The notes under the pieces were generated by a model. It was not told the origin of the DNA. It was given only the letters and a program-made list of their open reading frames with translations, and did not search any database. Of a DNA stretch of 55,666 nucleotides, positions 1 through 8,048 are shown one piece after another (position 1 is the stretch's first letter; each line of letters opens with the position of its first letter). The stretch lies in the NCBI GenBank assembly GCA_043736395.1, contig JAYTCQ010000045.1, positions 1 to 55,666 on the forward strand, written 5' to 3'. Source of the stretch: JAFDVL01 sp043736395. Its GTDB lineage: Bacteria > Acidobacteriota > Blastocatellia > RBC074. Both the position numbers and the translations under genes were made by a program.

Positions 1-68
1 CCAGCCGCAGCACTCCAGACGCTCCGCGTTACGACCGCTATGTTGCTAAAGCAAATACCATCAATTAG
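1..68 (+). CDS. Possible 3' end of an upstream gene (partial)
   Basis: One frame is open from base 3 to a TAG at 66-68 and reads ...DAPRYDRYVAKANTIN, a composition that looks protein-like rather than random. The next gene, with its own Shine-Dalgarno site, starts 64 bases later on the same strand. Only about 21 residues are visible, so no family can be assigned; it may equally be non-coding. Confidence 0.25.
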   Translation, partial: SRSTPDAPRYDRYVAKANTIN

Positions 69-132
69 CATAAACCCGATAGTAAGCGAGGACGCTTGCG
101 CTCCACTCAAAAAACTCAAGGAGAATCCGATT

Positions 133-1014
133 ATGAATCGCAGATCATTTCTTGCTGCCAGTGCCGCAGCTTTGCCAGCCGTAACTTTCGCACCGTCTTT
201 ATTGGCGCAGCAAAATAAAAAACTCAATCGCCTGAAGCTCTCGGTGACGTGGGGATTGATGAATCGTTTGCCTGTTCACGACGCACTGGCGAAGTTGAGC
301 GATCTCGGCTATGAAGCCTATGAAATGTTCAATTGGCGTGATCCGAAAGTGCTGGAAACATTTTTGACAGAAGCTCCAAAATTTCCAAATCTGACTTGCT
401 CGACGATCACTGCTAACAAAGGCGTGACTGCCATTGATTGCGGTTTAGTGAACCCAAAAGAGCGCGATCAATTCTTGAAAGAAATGGAAGCTGCCGTCGC
501 CGTCGCCAATCAATTCAAGTGCAAGCGTCTGGTCACGCTCACTGGCAATGACGTGCCTGGAATGTCGCGCGAAGCCATGATGAACAGCGCCGTCGCCTCA
601 TTAAAAGCGGTGGCTCCGATGCTCGAAAAAAATGGCATCACTGCCGTCATCGAAGTGCTGAACACCTACGTCAATCATCCAAATTATTTTCTCTATCTGG
701 TAAACGATGCCGCGAAAATGATTGACGCTGTGGGCAGCCCGAACGTCAAAATTCTCTTCGATATTTATCACGTGCAAATTATGGAAGGGAATTTAATTTC
801 GCTGATTCGCCAGCACATCAAACGCATTGACCACTTCCACATCGGAGATCATCCCGGTCGCCATCAACCAGGTACAGGCGAAATTAATTATCGAAATGTT
901 TTCAAGGCCATTTACGATCTGGGTTATGAAGGCTACGCCGCGCTTGAATACAGCCCGACGATCCCGCTGACGCTGGATTTAATTAACCAAAGAAATCTGA
1001 CTATTTTCGAATAA
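133..1014 (+). CDS. Sugar phosphate isomerase/epimerase (hydroxypyruvate isomerase-like TIM barrel), exported
   Basis: A 293-residue protein of the xylose-isomerase-like TIM-barrel family. The start is placed at the ATG at 133, not the upstream ATG at 40, because AAGGAG lies just before it (119-124) and it opens a twin-arginine-type signal: NRRSFLAASAAALPA followed by an ALLAQQ-like cleavage region. Family features seen are VIEVLNTYVNHP, LFDIYHVQIMEGN, HFHIGDHPGRHQPGTGEI and a late LEYSP, which supply the metal-binding Glu, Asp, His and Glu of hydroxypyruvate-isomerase relatives. It likely isomerises a keto or hydroxy sugar acid outside the cytoplasm. It stops 16 bases before the Gfo/Idh/MocA gene and probably shares its transcript. 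The exact substrate cannot be read from sequence. Confidence 0.85.
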   Translation: MNRRSFLAASAAALPAVTFAPSLLAQQNKKLNRLKLSVTWGLMNRLPVHDALAKLSDLGYEAYEMFNWRDPKVLETFLTEAPKFPNLTCSTITANKGVTAIDCGLVNPKERDQFLKEMEAAVAVANQFKCKRLVTLTGNDVPGMSREAMMNSAVASLKAVAPMLEKNGITAVIEVLNTYVNHPNYFLYLVNDAAKMIDAVGSPNVKILFDIYHVQIMEGNLISLIRQHIKRIDHFHIGDHPGRHQPGTGEINYRNVFKAIYDLGYEGYAALEYSPTIPLTLDLINQRNLTIFE

Positions 1015-1030
1015 AAAAGAGGATAGATGT

Positions 1031-2374
1031 ATGAAGGACAATTCTTTTTCACGTCGCAAATTTCTCGTCCAATCCACAATCGCCGGAGTTGCTTCAATCG
1101 CGGCCCCGGCGATTGTGCGTGGGCAAAATCTGAACAATAAATTGAATCTGGCGATCATCGGCGCAGGCGGTCGCGGCGCGGCGAATTTGAAAGATGTCGA
1201 ATCTGAAAACATTGTGATTCTTTGCGATGTCAACGAAGACGGCATTAACAAAGCCGCCGTGCGTCATCCGAATGCACGCAAGATGGCGGACTTCCGCAAG
1301 GTCTATGATCACCACAAAGAATTCGACGCGGTCGTCATCAGCACAGCAGAACACACGCACGCGTTCGCCACGTTGCCTGCGTTGCAACTCGGCAAACACG
1401 TGTATTGCGAAAAGCCGCTGACGCACAACATTTGGGAAGCGCGTGTCATTCGTGAAGCGGCGGCGAAAACAAAAGTCGCTACACAAATGGGGACGCAGGT
1501 TCACGCGAGCGACAATTATCGCCGCGTCGTTGAATTGATTCAGACCGGAGCGATTGGCGCTGTGACCGAAGCCCACGTGTGGGTAGGTCGCGCGTGGGGC
1601 TGGCACGCCAGCGAAGCCGAAGCGACCGCCGCCAAAGACATCGTATTTGTGCAAGAACGTCCGACGGTCGCTGATCCCGTGCCGTCAAATTTGAATTGGG
1701 AACTGTGGTTAGGCCCCGCGCCCAAACGCGATTTTAATAACGTCTATTTCCCCGGCCCGAAATGGTATCGTTGGTGGGATTTTGGCAACGGCACGATGTC
1801 CGATTTGGGCAGCCATTGGATTGATCTGCCGTTCTGGGCTTTGAAGCTGGATCATCCTTTGACCATCGAAGCCGCTGGGCCAAAACCACATCTTGAAATT
1901 GCTCCCGCTTCAATGCAGGTCAGTTATACATACGGTCAACGTGGCAATTTACTGCCCGTGAAAATCAATTGGTACCAAGGACTGTACAAGCCGAAAATCT
2001 GGCAGGACGCCGGAATTCCGCAATGGCAAAGCGGCGTTCTGTTTGTGGGCGACAAAGGAATGTTGCTGTCAGATTACGGCAAGCACACGTTGTTGCCGGA
2101 AGAAAAATTCGCGGACTTCAAACGCCCTGACCCGTTCATTCCGAAATCGCTGGGGCATCACGCCGAATGGATTCACGCGTGCAAAACGGGTGCGCCTACG
2201 ACGTGTAATTTTGAATATGCTGGTTGGTTGACTGAAGCAAATCATCTCGGCAATGTCGCGTTTCGCGCAGGCAAGAAATTAATTTGGGATGCGAAAAATT
2301 TGCGGGCGACGAATGCACCGGAAATCGAACCGATGATTCATCGCAAATATCGCAAGGGGTGGAAATTAGTCTAA
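1031..2374 (+). CDS. Gfo/Idh/MocA family oxidoreductase, Tat-exported
   Basis: A 447-residue NAD(P)-dependent sugar or inositol dehydrogenase-like protein. It begins with a twin-arginine signal (FSRRKFLVQSTIAG, residues about 6-19) ending near IVRGQ. The Rossmann fold follows with LAIIGAGGRGAAN (about 41-53), and the family EKP motif appears as HVYCEKPLTHN. The C-terminal half carries the usual beta-sheet domain, with conserved FGNGTMSDLGSHWIDL. AGAGGAT precedes the ATG. The gene follows the exported TIM-barrel isomerase and precedes a large outer-membrane receptor, so a role in oxidising or epimerising a sugar derivative taken up by this locus is likely. Substrate and cofactor preference are unknown. 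Confidence 0.9.
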   Translation: MKDNSFSRRKFLVQSTIAGVASIAAPAIVRGQNLNNKLNLAIIGAGGRGAANLKDVESENIVILCDVNEDGINKAAVRHPNARKMADFRKVYDHHKEFDAVVISTAEHTHAFATLPALQLGKHVYCEKPLTHNIWEARVIREAAAKTKVATQMGTQVHASDNYRRVVELIQTGAIGAVTEAHVWVGRAWGWHASEAEATAAKDIVFVQERPTVADPVPSNLNWELWLGPAPKRDFNNVYFPGPKWYRWWDFGNGTMSDLGSHWIDLPFWALKLDHPLTIEAAGPKPHLEIAPASMQVSYTYGQRGNLLPVKINWYQGLYKPKIWQDAGIPQWQSGVLFVGDKGMLLSDYGKHTLLPEEKFADFKRPDPFIPKSLGHHAEWIHACKTGAPTTCNFEYAGWLTEANHLGNVAFRAGKKLIWDAKNLRATNAPEIEPMIHRKYRKGWKLV

Positions 2375-2461
2375 AAATACAGCTTTCGCTGAAGCTGGAA
2401 TGTTAATTGTAAAAAATCGCTGGCTCATAAACGAAAAAATTGAATTGAAAGGAATGCCTCT

Positions 2462-5400
2462 ATGAAATCTCTCAAATCCTCTCTTCTACTTCTGACAATT
2501 TTCGGATGTCTTATGCTGCCTACGATAGTCATGGGTCAAACCATTACAGCGACTGTTTCCGGGACAGTGACGGATCAAGCCAATGCAGTTGTTGCTGGTG
2601 CAAAAATCGTCGTCATTTCAAATAATACGGGACAAAATAAAGTTGTCACCAGCGATAGCGAAGGACGCTTCATCGTGCCGTTTCTACAACCTGGCGAATA
2701 CAAAGTTACGGTTGAGGCGAATGGCTTTTCGAAGGCTGTGCGCTCTGGAATTAATCTGGAAATCGGGCAAACTGCGACGCTGAATTTCAGTCTCAAAGTT
2801 GGTAACGCGACGGAAACAATTGAAGTGACCAGCGATGCTCCTTTGTTAAATACGGAATCTTCCGCGCTGGAAACGACGATTGAAAATAAATTGATTGAAG
2901 ATTTGCCGTCGGCGCAACGCTCTACGCTGGCGTTTATTAATCAGGTTCCGGGTGTCATTGACGCGGGATATGCGTTGGCGCAAGGCGAAAATTTAAATAC
3001 GAACGGCAACGCGCAAGGGCCGATTGGTTCGCCGGGCAATCGAAATTTTTTTGATTCCAGCTTCACGGTTGGCGGCGGACAAAGTTCTACCAATGATGTT
3101 TTGCTGGATGGCGTTTCCAATACGGTCGGTGATTTTAATGGCGTCGCCGTGAATCCGCCACCTGATTCTATTCGTGAATTTAAAGTGTTGGCAGGCGTTT
3201 TTTCTGCTGAATACGGACGTTCTGGCGGCGGCGTAGTCAATATGATTACTCGTGCTGGCGGCAAACAATTTCACGGTGCGTTGTATGAATATTTTCAAAA
3301 CGGCGGATTGAATGCGAATGGATGGCAACGCAATCGGCGCGGACTTTTAGCGAATGGCAAAGATGTCTTGCCGCGTATTCCGGTTAAGCGTAATCAATTT
3401 GGCGGCACCTTGAGTGGTCCGGTGTATTTGCCGAAAAAAATCTTCGGGCCGCTTGGTTATCAAAACCCGAACAAAACATTTTTCTTTTTTAATTATGAAG
3501 GACGCCGCGAACGCAATCCGTTTTCGCGTGAACTGACATTGCCCACTTCGAAAATGCGCAATGGCGATTTTTCTGAATTGCTGACAGGTGCAACACGTGC
3601 AGGGCAGACGGATTCTGACGGAGCCGCTTCTTTGGTGGGGCAACTTTATAATCCGTATGCGCCGCTCGTGAATAGCAAACGTGTCCGAATTGCGGGCAAC
3701 TCACTGGTGGGATTGCCGACCTGTCCATCCGGCGCACGCGCTTCGTTGTGCTTTGATCCCGTTGCGCAAAATATCGTGAAATTATTGCCGCTGCCGAATC
3801 AGCCGGGACTCGTCAACAACTATGTCATCTCCGATGTCGCTTTGTTCGAGCGCGATTTGTTTGCAACCCGGATTGACCAAACGTTGTCAGATAAGCACAG
3901 CTTTTTTGGACGCTACAGCAAAGAATTTCGTTATCAGGCAGAACCGAATTTTCTCGGCTCTGTTGCCACGAACTCACGCGTGATTGTGGATACGTTTCAT
4001 AACTTCACGTTCAATGACGTCTATTCAATCACGCCCAGTATTATTAACAACGTACGATATGGCTATACCCGCGCACGTGCGCATCAGACGCCGCTTAGCG
4101 AAGGTTATGATCCGGGACAATTAGGGCTTCCTTCCTACATTTTGCAAACTGCACCGATTGGAGCTTTTCCGATTTTGAGCTTTGCTAATGCGGGCGCACA
4201 GGGCGCAGGTATTGCCAGCGAAATCTCTGGCGGTCAAATCGGCGGAAGCGGAAACAATCAACCGCGTGACACACAAACCGTAGCCGATTCGTTGACCTGG
4301 CTGAAGGGCGCGCACAACATCAAAACAGGCGCCGAATATCGGCTGATTCGTTTCTTCGCTTTTCAGTTCAATAATCCTGCTGGTACTTATACGTTCAGCC
4401 GAACGCAGACGCGCGGGCCTTTTCCCAACACAACGCCAACAAATGTTACAGACACAGGTTCAGGGTTCGCCTCGTTTTTATTGGGAATTCCCGCCAGTGG
4501 ATCAAAAGAACAGCTCACACCGATCACGGTTTATCATCACTACTACGCAGGATTTTTGCAGGATGATTGGAAGGTCAATCAACGGTTGACGCTGAACCTC
4601 GGTCTGCGTTGGGATTACGAAACAGGTACAGGTGAAACGCATCGGTTAGTGGCGAATTTTGATCCGCTCAAAGATTCACATTTGAAAGGGAGGGTTGGTG
4701 CTCCGGTTGACCCCATCGTCAGGCAACTTCGACCAAATTTTACCGACCTGAAAGGAATCATAGATTTTCCGGAAGGCCCGGCAACCGATTACAGCAAAAA
4801 ACGCTTTGCACCGCGTATTGGTGGGGCGTGGAGGTTAGGTGAAAAAACTGTGCTGCGCGGAGGTTATGGACTTTATTTTGTTCCGCTCTCGGTTGAGCAA
4901 AATACCGCGCTCGGAAATGTGTTTTCAGTGAATGCACCGCAAGCCTTCGACGCGAATGGTCAAGTGCGGCAACCCGGCACAGTGAATGCGCCAACGGTTT
5001 TTCTGAGCAATCCATTCCCGAATGGCATCACTGCGCCGCCAGGGAATTCACTGGGAGCCGACACGCAGATCGGGCAAAGCCCACTACTGATTGAACCGGT
5101 TCGCAAGAACGCGTACATCCAGCAATGGAACGCGGTCATTTCGCGCGAGCTGACTAAAACAATGGTGTTGGATATCGCATACGCTGGCGCACACGGTGTG
5201 CGGTTGCCGTATCGCACGGTCAATTTGAATCAGATTCCACAATCCATGATTGATTATGCCAAAGCTAATTTTGCCCAAGCCAAAGATGTGAACGGCGTCG
5301 CGGCAACGAGTATCAATCAATTTTTCAATCAAACGGTGGCGAATCCATTTTTCGGATTCATCACGAATCCAAACTCAACCCTGCGCACTGCAAATGTGAC

Positions 5401-6217
5401 ACGCGCACAATTGCTGAAGCCGTTTCCACAATATGACAATCCGCAACTTTTCAATCCGCACATTGGCGCGAGCAAATACAATTCGTTGCAGGTTCGATTG
5501 CAGAAACGCTTCAGTGATGGTTTGTCCGGCAACGTCAGTTACGTCTGGGGCAAGCTGATTGACATCGGACGAAACGGTAATAATAACAGTGGCGCAGCGA
5601 CCAGCATTGAAGATATTTACGATCTCGAAGGCGAATACGCAGTCTCAAATTTCGATGTGCCGCATCGTTTGCAGGCAAGCTTCAGTTACGAGTTGCCTTT
5701 TGGAAAACGGAAAAAAATCGGTAGCGACTGGAACAGTTTTACCAATATTTTGCTGGGCGGATGGCAAGTCAGCGGAACCATTACGCGGCAAGCAGGAACT
5801 CCGATTTCATTGGTGGCAAATGGCATTGGCTTAGGCTTTGCGACGCGCCGAACTGATAAGGTAGCAGGAATTGCCAGCTATGATAATTCCGCTTCACGCG
5901 CACGCTCGGGCGATACCTGGTTTAATACAGCATTGTTTACGCAACCTGCCGATTTTACTCTGGGTACAGGGGCACGCAATTTCAGTGATGTGCGTCGTGA
6001 TGGTTATCGCAATGCAGATTTATCTATGCTGAAAAATTTCTACTTGTTTGAAGGAAAACACAAAATTCAGTTCCGCGCAGAATTCATCAACGCCTTTAAT
6101 TTAGTCGTTTTTGGTACGCCCGGATCGAATGTCAGCGATCTGGTAAACTTCGGAAGAATCACTACGCAAGGCAACACACCGCGCAATATTCAAATGGTGT
6201 TGCGCTATACATTCTAG
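2462..6217 (+). CDS. Large TonB-dependent receptor, Oar-like, with N-terminal carboxypeptidase-regulatory domain
   Basis: A 1251-residue outer-membrane protein. A Sec signal peptide (about residues 1-25, ending VMGQ) is followed by a carboxypeptidase-regulatory-like beta-sandwich (about 30-110: ATVSGTVTDQ, DSEGRFIVPFLQPGEYKVTVEA). Next comes a plug-like region with LLDGVSNTVGDFNG and IREFKVLAGVFSAEYGRSGGGVVN. The remainder is a long beta-barrel rich in alternating aromatic residues, ending in a terminal Phe (VLRYTF), as expected for barrel insertion. AAAGGA lies before the ATG. This is the Oar/CarboxypepD_reg receptor type that is expanded in acidobacteria. In this context it probably imports a carbohydrate-derived or aromatic substrate handled by the neighbouring oxidoreductases. 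The ligand is unknown. Confidence 0.92.
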   Translation: MKSLKSSLLLLTIFGCLMLPTIVMGQTITATVSGTVTDQANAVVAGAKIVVISNNTGQNKVVTSDSEGRFIVPFLQPGEYKVTVEANGFSKAVRSGINLEIGQTATLNFSLKVGNATETIEVTSDAPLLNTESSALETTIENKLIEDLPSAQRSTLAFINQVPGVIDAGYALAQGENLNTNGNAQGPIGSPGNRNFFDSSFTVGGGQSSTNDVLLDGVSNTVGDFNGVAVNPPPDSIREFKVLAGVFSAEYGRSGGGVVNMITRAGGKQFHGALYEYFQNGGLNANGWQRNRRGLLANGKDVLPRIPVKRNQFGGTLSGPVYLPKKIFGPLGYQNPNKTFFFFNYEGRRERNPFSRELTLPTSKMRNGDFSELLTGATRAGQTDSDGAASLVGQLYNPYAPLVNSKRVRIAGNSLVGLPTCPSGARASLCFDPVAQNIVKLLPLPNQPGLVNNYVISDVALFERDLFATRIDQTLSDKHSFFGRYSKEFRYQAEPNFLGSVATNSRVIVDTFHNFTFNDVYSITPSIINNVRYGYTRARAHQTPLSEGYDPGQLGLPSYILQTAPIGAFPILSFANAGAQGAGIASEISGGQIGGSGNNQPRDTQTVADSLTWLKGAHNIKTGAEYRLIRFFAFQFNNPAGTYTFSRTQTRGPFPNTTPTNVTDTGSGFASFLLGIPASGSKEQLTPITVYHHYYAGFLQDDWKVNQRLTLNLGLRWDYETGTGETHRLVANFDPLKDSHLKGRVGAPVDPIVRQLRPNFTDLKGIIDFPEGPATDYSKKRFAPRIGGAWRLGEKTVLRGGYGLYFVPLSVEQNTALGNVFSVNAPQAFDANGQVRQPGTVNAPTVFLSNPFPNGITAPPGNSLGADTQIGQSPLLIEPVRKNAYIQQWNAVISRELTKTMVLDIAYAGAHGVRLPYRTVNLNQIPQSMIDYAKANFAQAKDVNGVAATSINQFFNQTVANPFFGFITNPNSTLRTANVTRAQLLKPFPQYDNPQLFNPHIGASKYNSLQVRLQKRFSDGLSGNVSYVWGKLIDIGRNGNNNSGAATSIEDIYDLEGEYAVSNFDVPHRLQASFSYELPFGKRKKIGSDWNSFTNILLGGWQVSGTITRQAGTPISLVANGIGLGFATRRTDKVAGIASYDNSASRARSGDTWFNTALFTQPADFTLGTGARNFSDVRRDGYRNADLSMLKNFYLFEGKHKIQFRAEFINAFNLVVFGTPGSNVSDLVNFGRITTQGNTPRNIQMVLRYTF

Positions 6218-6241
6218 GCGTAGAGATGAACTGACCAATAT

Positions 6242-6325
6242 TCATCCACCAGGACACAAGCACTAAGAGAGACAGGAAGCAGTAAGTGTTTATCTTCGTG
6301 ATCATTCGTGTGTCTTGGTGGATGA
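6242..6325. repeat. Imperfect inverted repeat between the receptor and the FAD oxidoreductase
   Basis: Bases 6242-6258 (TCATCCACCAGGACACA) pair with 6309-6325 at 16 of 17 positions across a 50-base loop. Short GACACA/CACGAA-like blocks inside resemble dispersed intergenic palindromes of environmental bacteria (inference from memory). The right arm ends about 18 bases before the Shine-Dalgarno site of the next gene, so it could act as a transcript end or processing signal. Confidence 0.5.
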
Positions 6326-6353
6326 GAGAAATCATTTTTTTCAAGAGGTACGA

Positions 6354-7934
6354 ATGCGATTGCTTACATTGGCTTTGCTCTTCTTACTTTTCGTCCTTCC
6401 AACGACCGCACAACCAAAAACATTTGATGTCGTCGTGTACGGCGGCACCGCTGGCGGCGTGATGACTGCCGTTGCCGCCGCGCGAGAGGGCTTGACGGTG
6501 GCGTTGCTTGAGCCGACGAAGCATCTGGGCGGTATGGTCACAGGCGGATTGAGTCGCACGGACTTCGGCAAGAAAGAAGTCATCGGCGCAATTGCTTTAG
6601 AGTTCTATCAACGCGCTGGAAAAAAGTACGGGCGCGACATTGAATGGATGCCCGAACCGCGCATCGCCGAAGCCGTCCTCAACGAAATGATTGCCGAAGT
6701 CAAAACGATTACGGTTTTGCTGAATCATCGCCTCAAAGAAAAAGGCGGCGTCAAAAAACAAGGCACGCGTGTCACAGAAATCACGATGGAAAATGGCGCG
6801 CGTTTTGTGGGAGCGATTTTCGCTGACGCAACGTATGAAGGCGATTTGATGGCGCAGGCCAAAGTCGAATTTACGTGGGGACGTGAATCATCCGCGCAAT
6901 ACAACGAATCGCTCGCGGGCGTGCGTCCCAAAGACCGCAATCATTCATTCGATTTTGCGGTCTCGGCCTACGATGAAAACAAAAAGTTGTTGCCCGAAAT
7001 TCAAAAAGAACCACGCGGCGAAATTGGCGCGGGCGACCGCAAAGTTCAGGCGTACAACTTCCGCATGATTCTGACGGACGATCCGACCAATCGCATCACA
7101 TTTGCCAAGCCAGCCAACTATGACGCGAAACGTTTTGAATTGGCGGCGCGTTGGCTGCAAGGTTTTGTGAAAGACAAAGGCCGCGCTCCACGTATGAATG
7201 AAATCCTGTTGCCCGCGCAAGTTGCTGGCAAGCAGAAATGGGACTTCAATAATCGCGGCGCGTTTTCGACTGATTACATCGGCAAAAGCTGGGACTATCC
7301 AAACGCGAGTTACAAACGCCGCGCCGAGATTTGGCAGGATCACAAACGCTACACCGAGGAGTTGTTTTACTTCCTCACGACAGACCCACGCATGCCGAAG
7401 GAAACGCAAGCTGAAGTCGCGCAATTCGGCATCGCCAAAGATGAATTCACCGACAATGACAATTGGCCGTATCAGCTTTACGTGCGTGAAGCACGCCGTC
7501 TGGTCGGTGATTACGTCGTCACGCAAAAAGACATTCAGACCGAATTGACGAAGCCCGACGTGATTGCGATGGGTTCTTACAACAGCGATTCGCACAACGT
7601 GCAACGCTACGTTACGCCCGAAGGTCACGCGCAAAACGAAGGCAATATGGAAGTCGCCGTCACGCCCTATCAAATCCCGTATCGCATGTTGTTGCCCAAA
7701 CAAACACAGGCGACCAACTTGCTAGTGCCCGTGTGTTTTTCCGCCAGTCATGTGACGTATTCGACATTGCGAATGGAGCCGCAGTACATGATGCTTGGGC
7801 AAGCGGCTGGCTTGGCGGCGAAGCTGGCGATTGAAAATAAAGTCGCTGTGCAAGCGATCAATACACAACAGTTGAGCGCGAAACTCAAAAGCCTCGGCGC
7901 TGTGTTTGAATGGAAGAAACCAGGAACAAAATAA
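6354..7934 (+). CDS. Secreted FAD-dependent oxidoreductase (FAD_oxidored / xanthan-lyase-associated family)
   Basis: A 526-residue flavoprotein. The ATG at 6354 is preferred because AAGAGGT sits at 6343-6349 and it starts a clean Sec signal peptide (RLLTLALLFLLFVLPTTAQ). The FAD-binding Rossmann motif is VVVYGGTAGGVMTAVAAAREG near residues 23-43. It continues with HLGGMVTGGLSRTD, FADATYEGDLMAQA and a C-terminal RMEPQYMMLGQAAGLAAKLA, which is typical of this family. It is about as long as its downstream paralogue (554 residues). Members are often found in polysaccharide or sugar-acid loci of Bacteroidetes and acidobacteria; the reaction is not established. It lies in line with the receptor and the exported isomerase and dehydrogenase. 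Confidence 0.85.
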   Translation: MRLLTLALLFLLFVLPTTAQPKTFDVVVYGGTAGGVMTAVAAAREGLTVALLEPTKHLGGMVTGGLSRTDFGKKEVIGAIALEFYQRAGKKYGRDIEWMPEPRIAEAVLNEMIAEVKTITVLLNHRLKEKGGVKKQGTRVTEITMENGARFVGAIFADATYEGDLMAQAKVEFTWGRESSAQYNESLAGVRPKDRNHSFDFAVSAYDENKKLLPEIQKEPRGEIGAGDRKVQAYNFRMILTDDPTNRITFAKPANYDAKRFELAARWLQGFVKDKGRAPRMNEILLPAQVAGKQKWDFNNRGAFSTDYIGKSWDYPNASYKRRAEIWQDHKRYTEELFYFLTTDPRMPKETQAEVAQFGIAKDEFTDNDNWPYQLYVREARRLVGDYVVTQKDIQTELTKPDVIAMGSYNSDSHNVQRYVTPEGHAQNEGNMEVAVTPYQIPYRMLLPKQTQATNLLVPVCFSASHVTYSTLRMEPQYMMLGQAAGLAAKLAIENKVAVQAINTQQLSAKLKSLGAVFEWKKPGTK

Positions 7935-7964
7935 TGAAAAGTGATCTGATGAATTTATCCTAAA

Positions 7965-8004
7965 TTTTTCTGCCAGCTAAATTCTGATTTGGCTGGCAGA
8001 AAAA
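7965..8004. repeat. Perfect 13-bp inverted repeat between two paralogous oxidoreductase genes
   Basis: TTTTTCTGCCAGC (7965-7977) is the exact reverse complement of 7992-8004, with a 14-base loop. The GC stem is flanked by T before and A after on both strands, so it lacks the trailing T run of a normal intrinsic terminator. GGCAGAAAAAT is repeated directly at about 7995 and 8010. Confidence 0.6.
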
Positions 8005-8048
8005 TGAGGGCAGAAAAATAAAAGAGCTTTCACAGATTGAGGGTTGAT

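Noticed and set aside
6945..7703. 252-codon open frame opposite the first FAD oxidoreductase
   Set aside because: It is antisense to a clear flavoprotein with full family motifs; the long frame reflects the codon pattern of the real gene.
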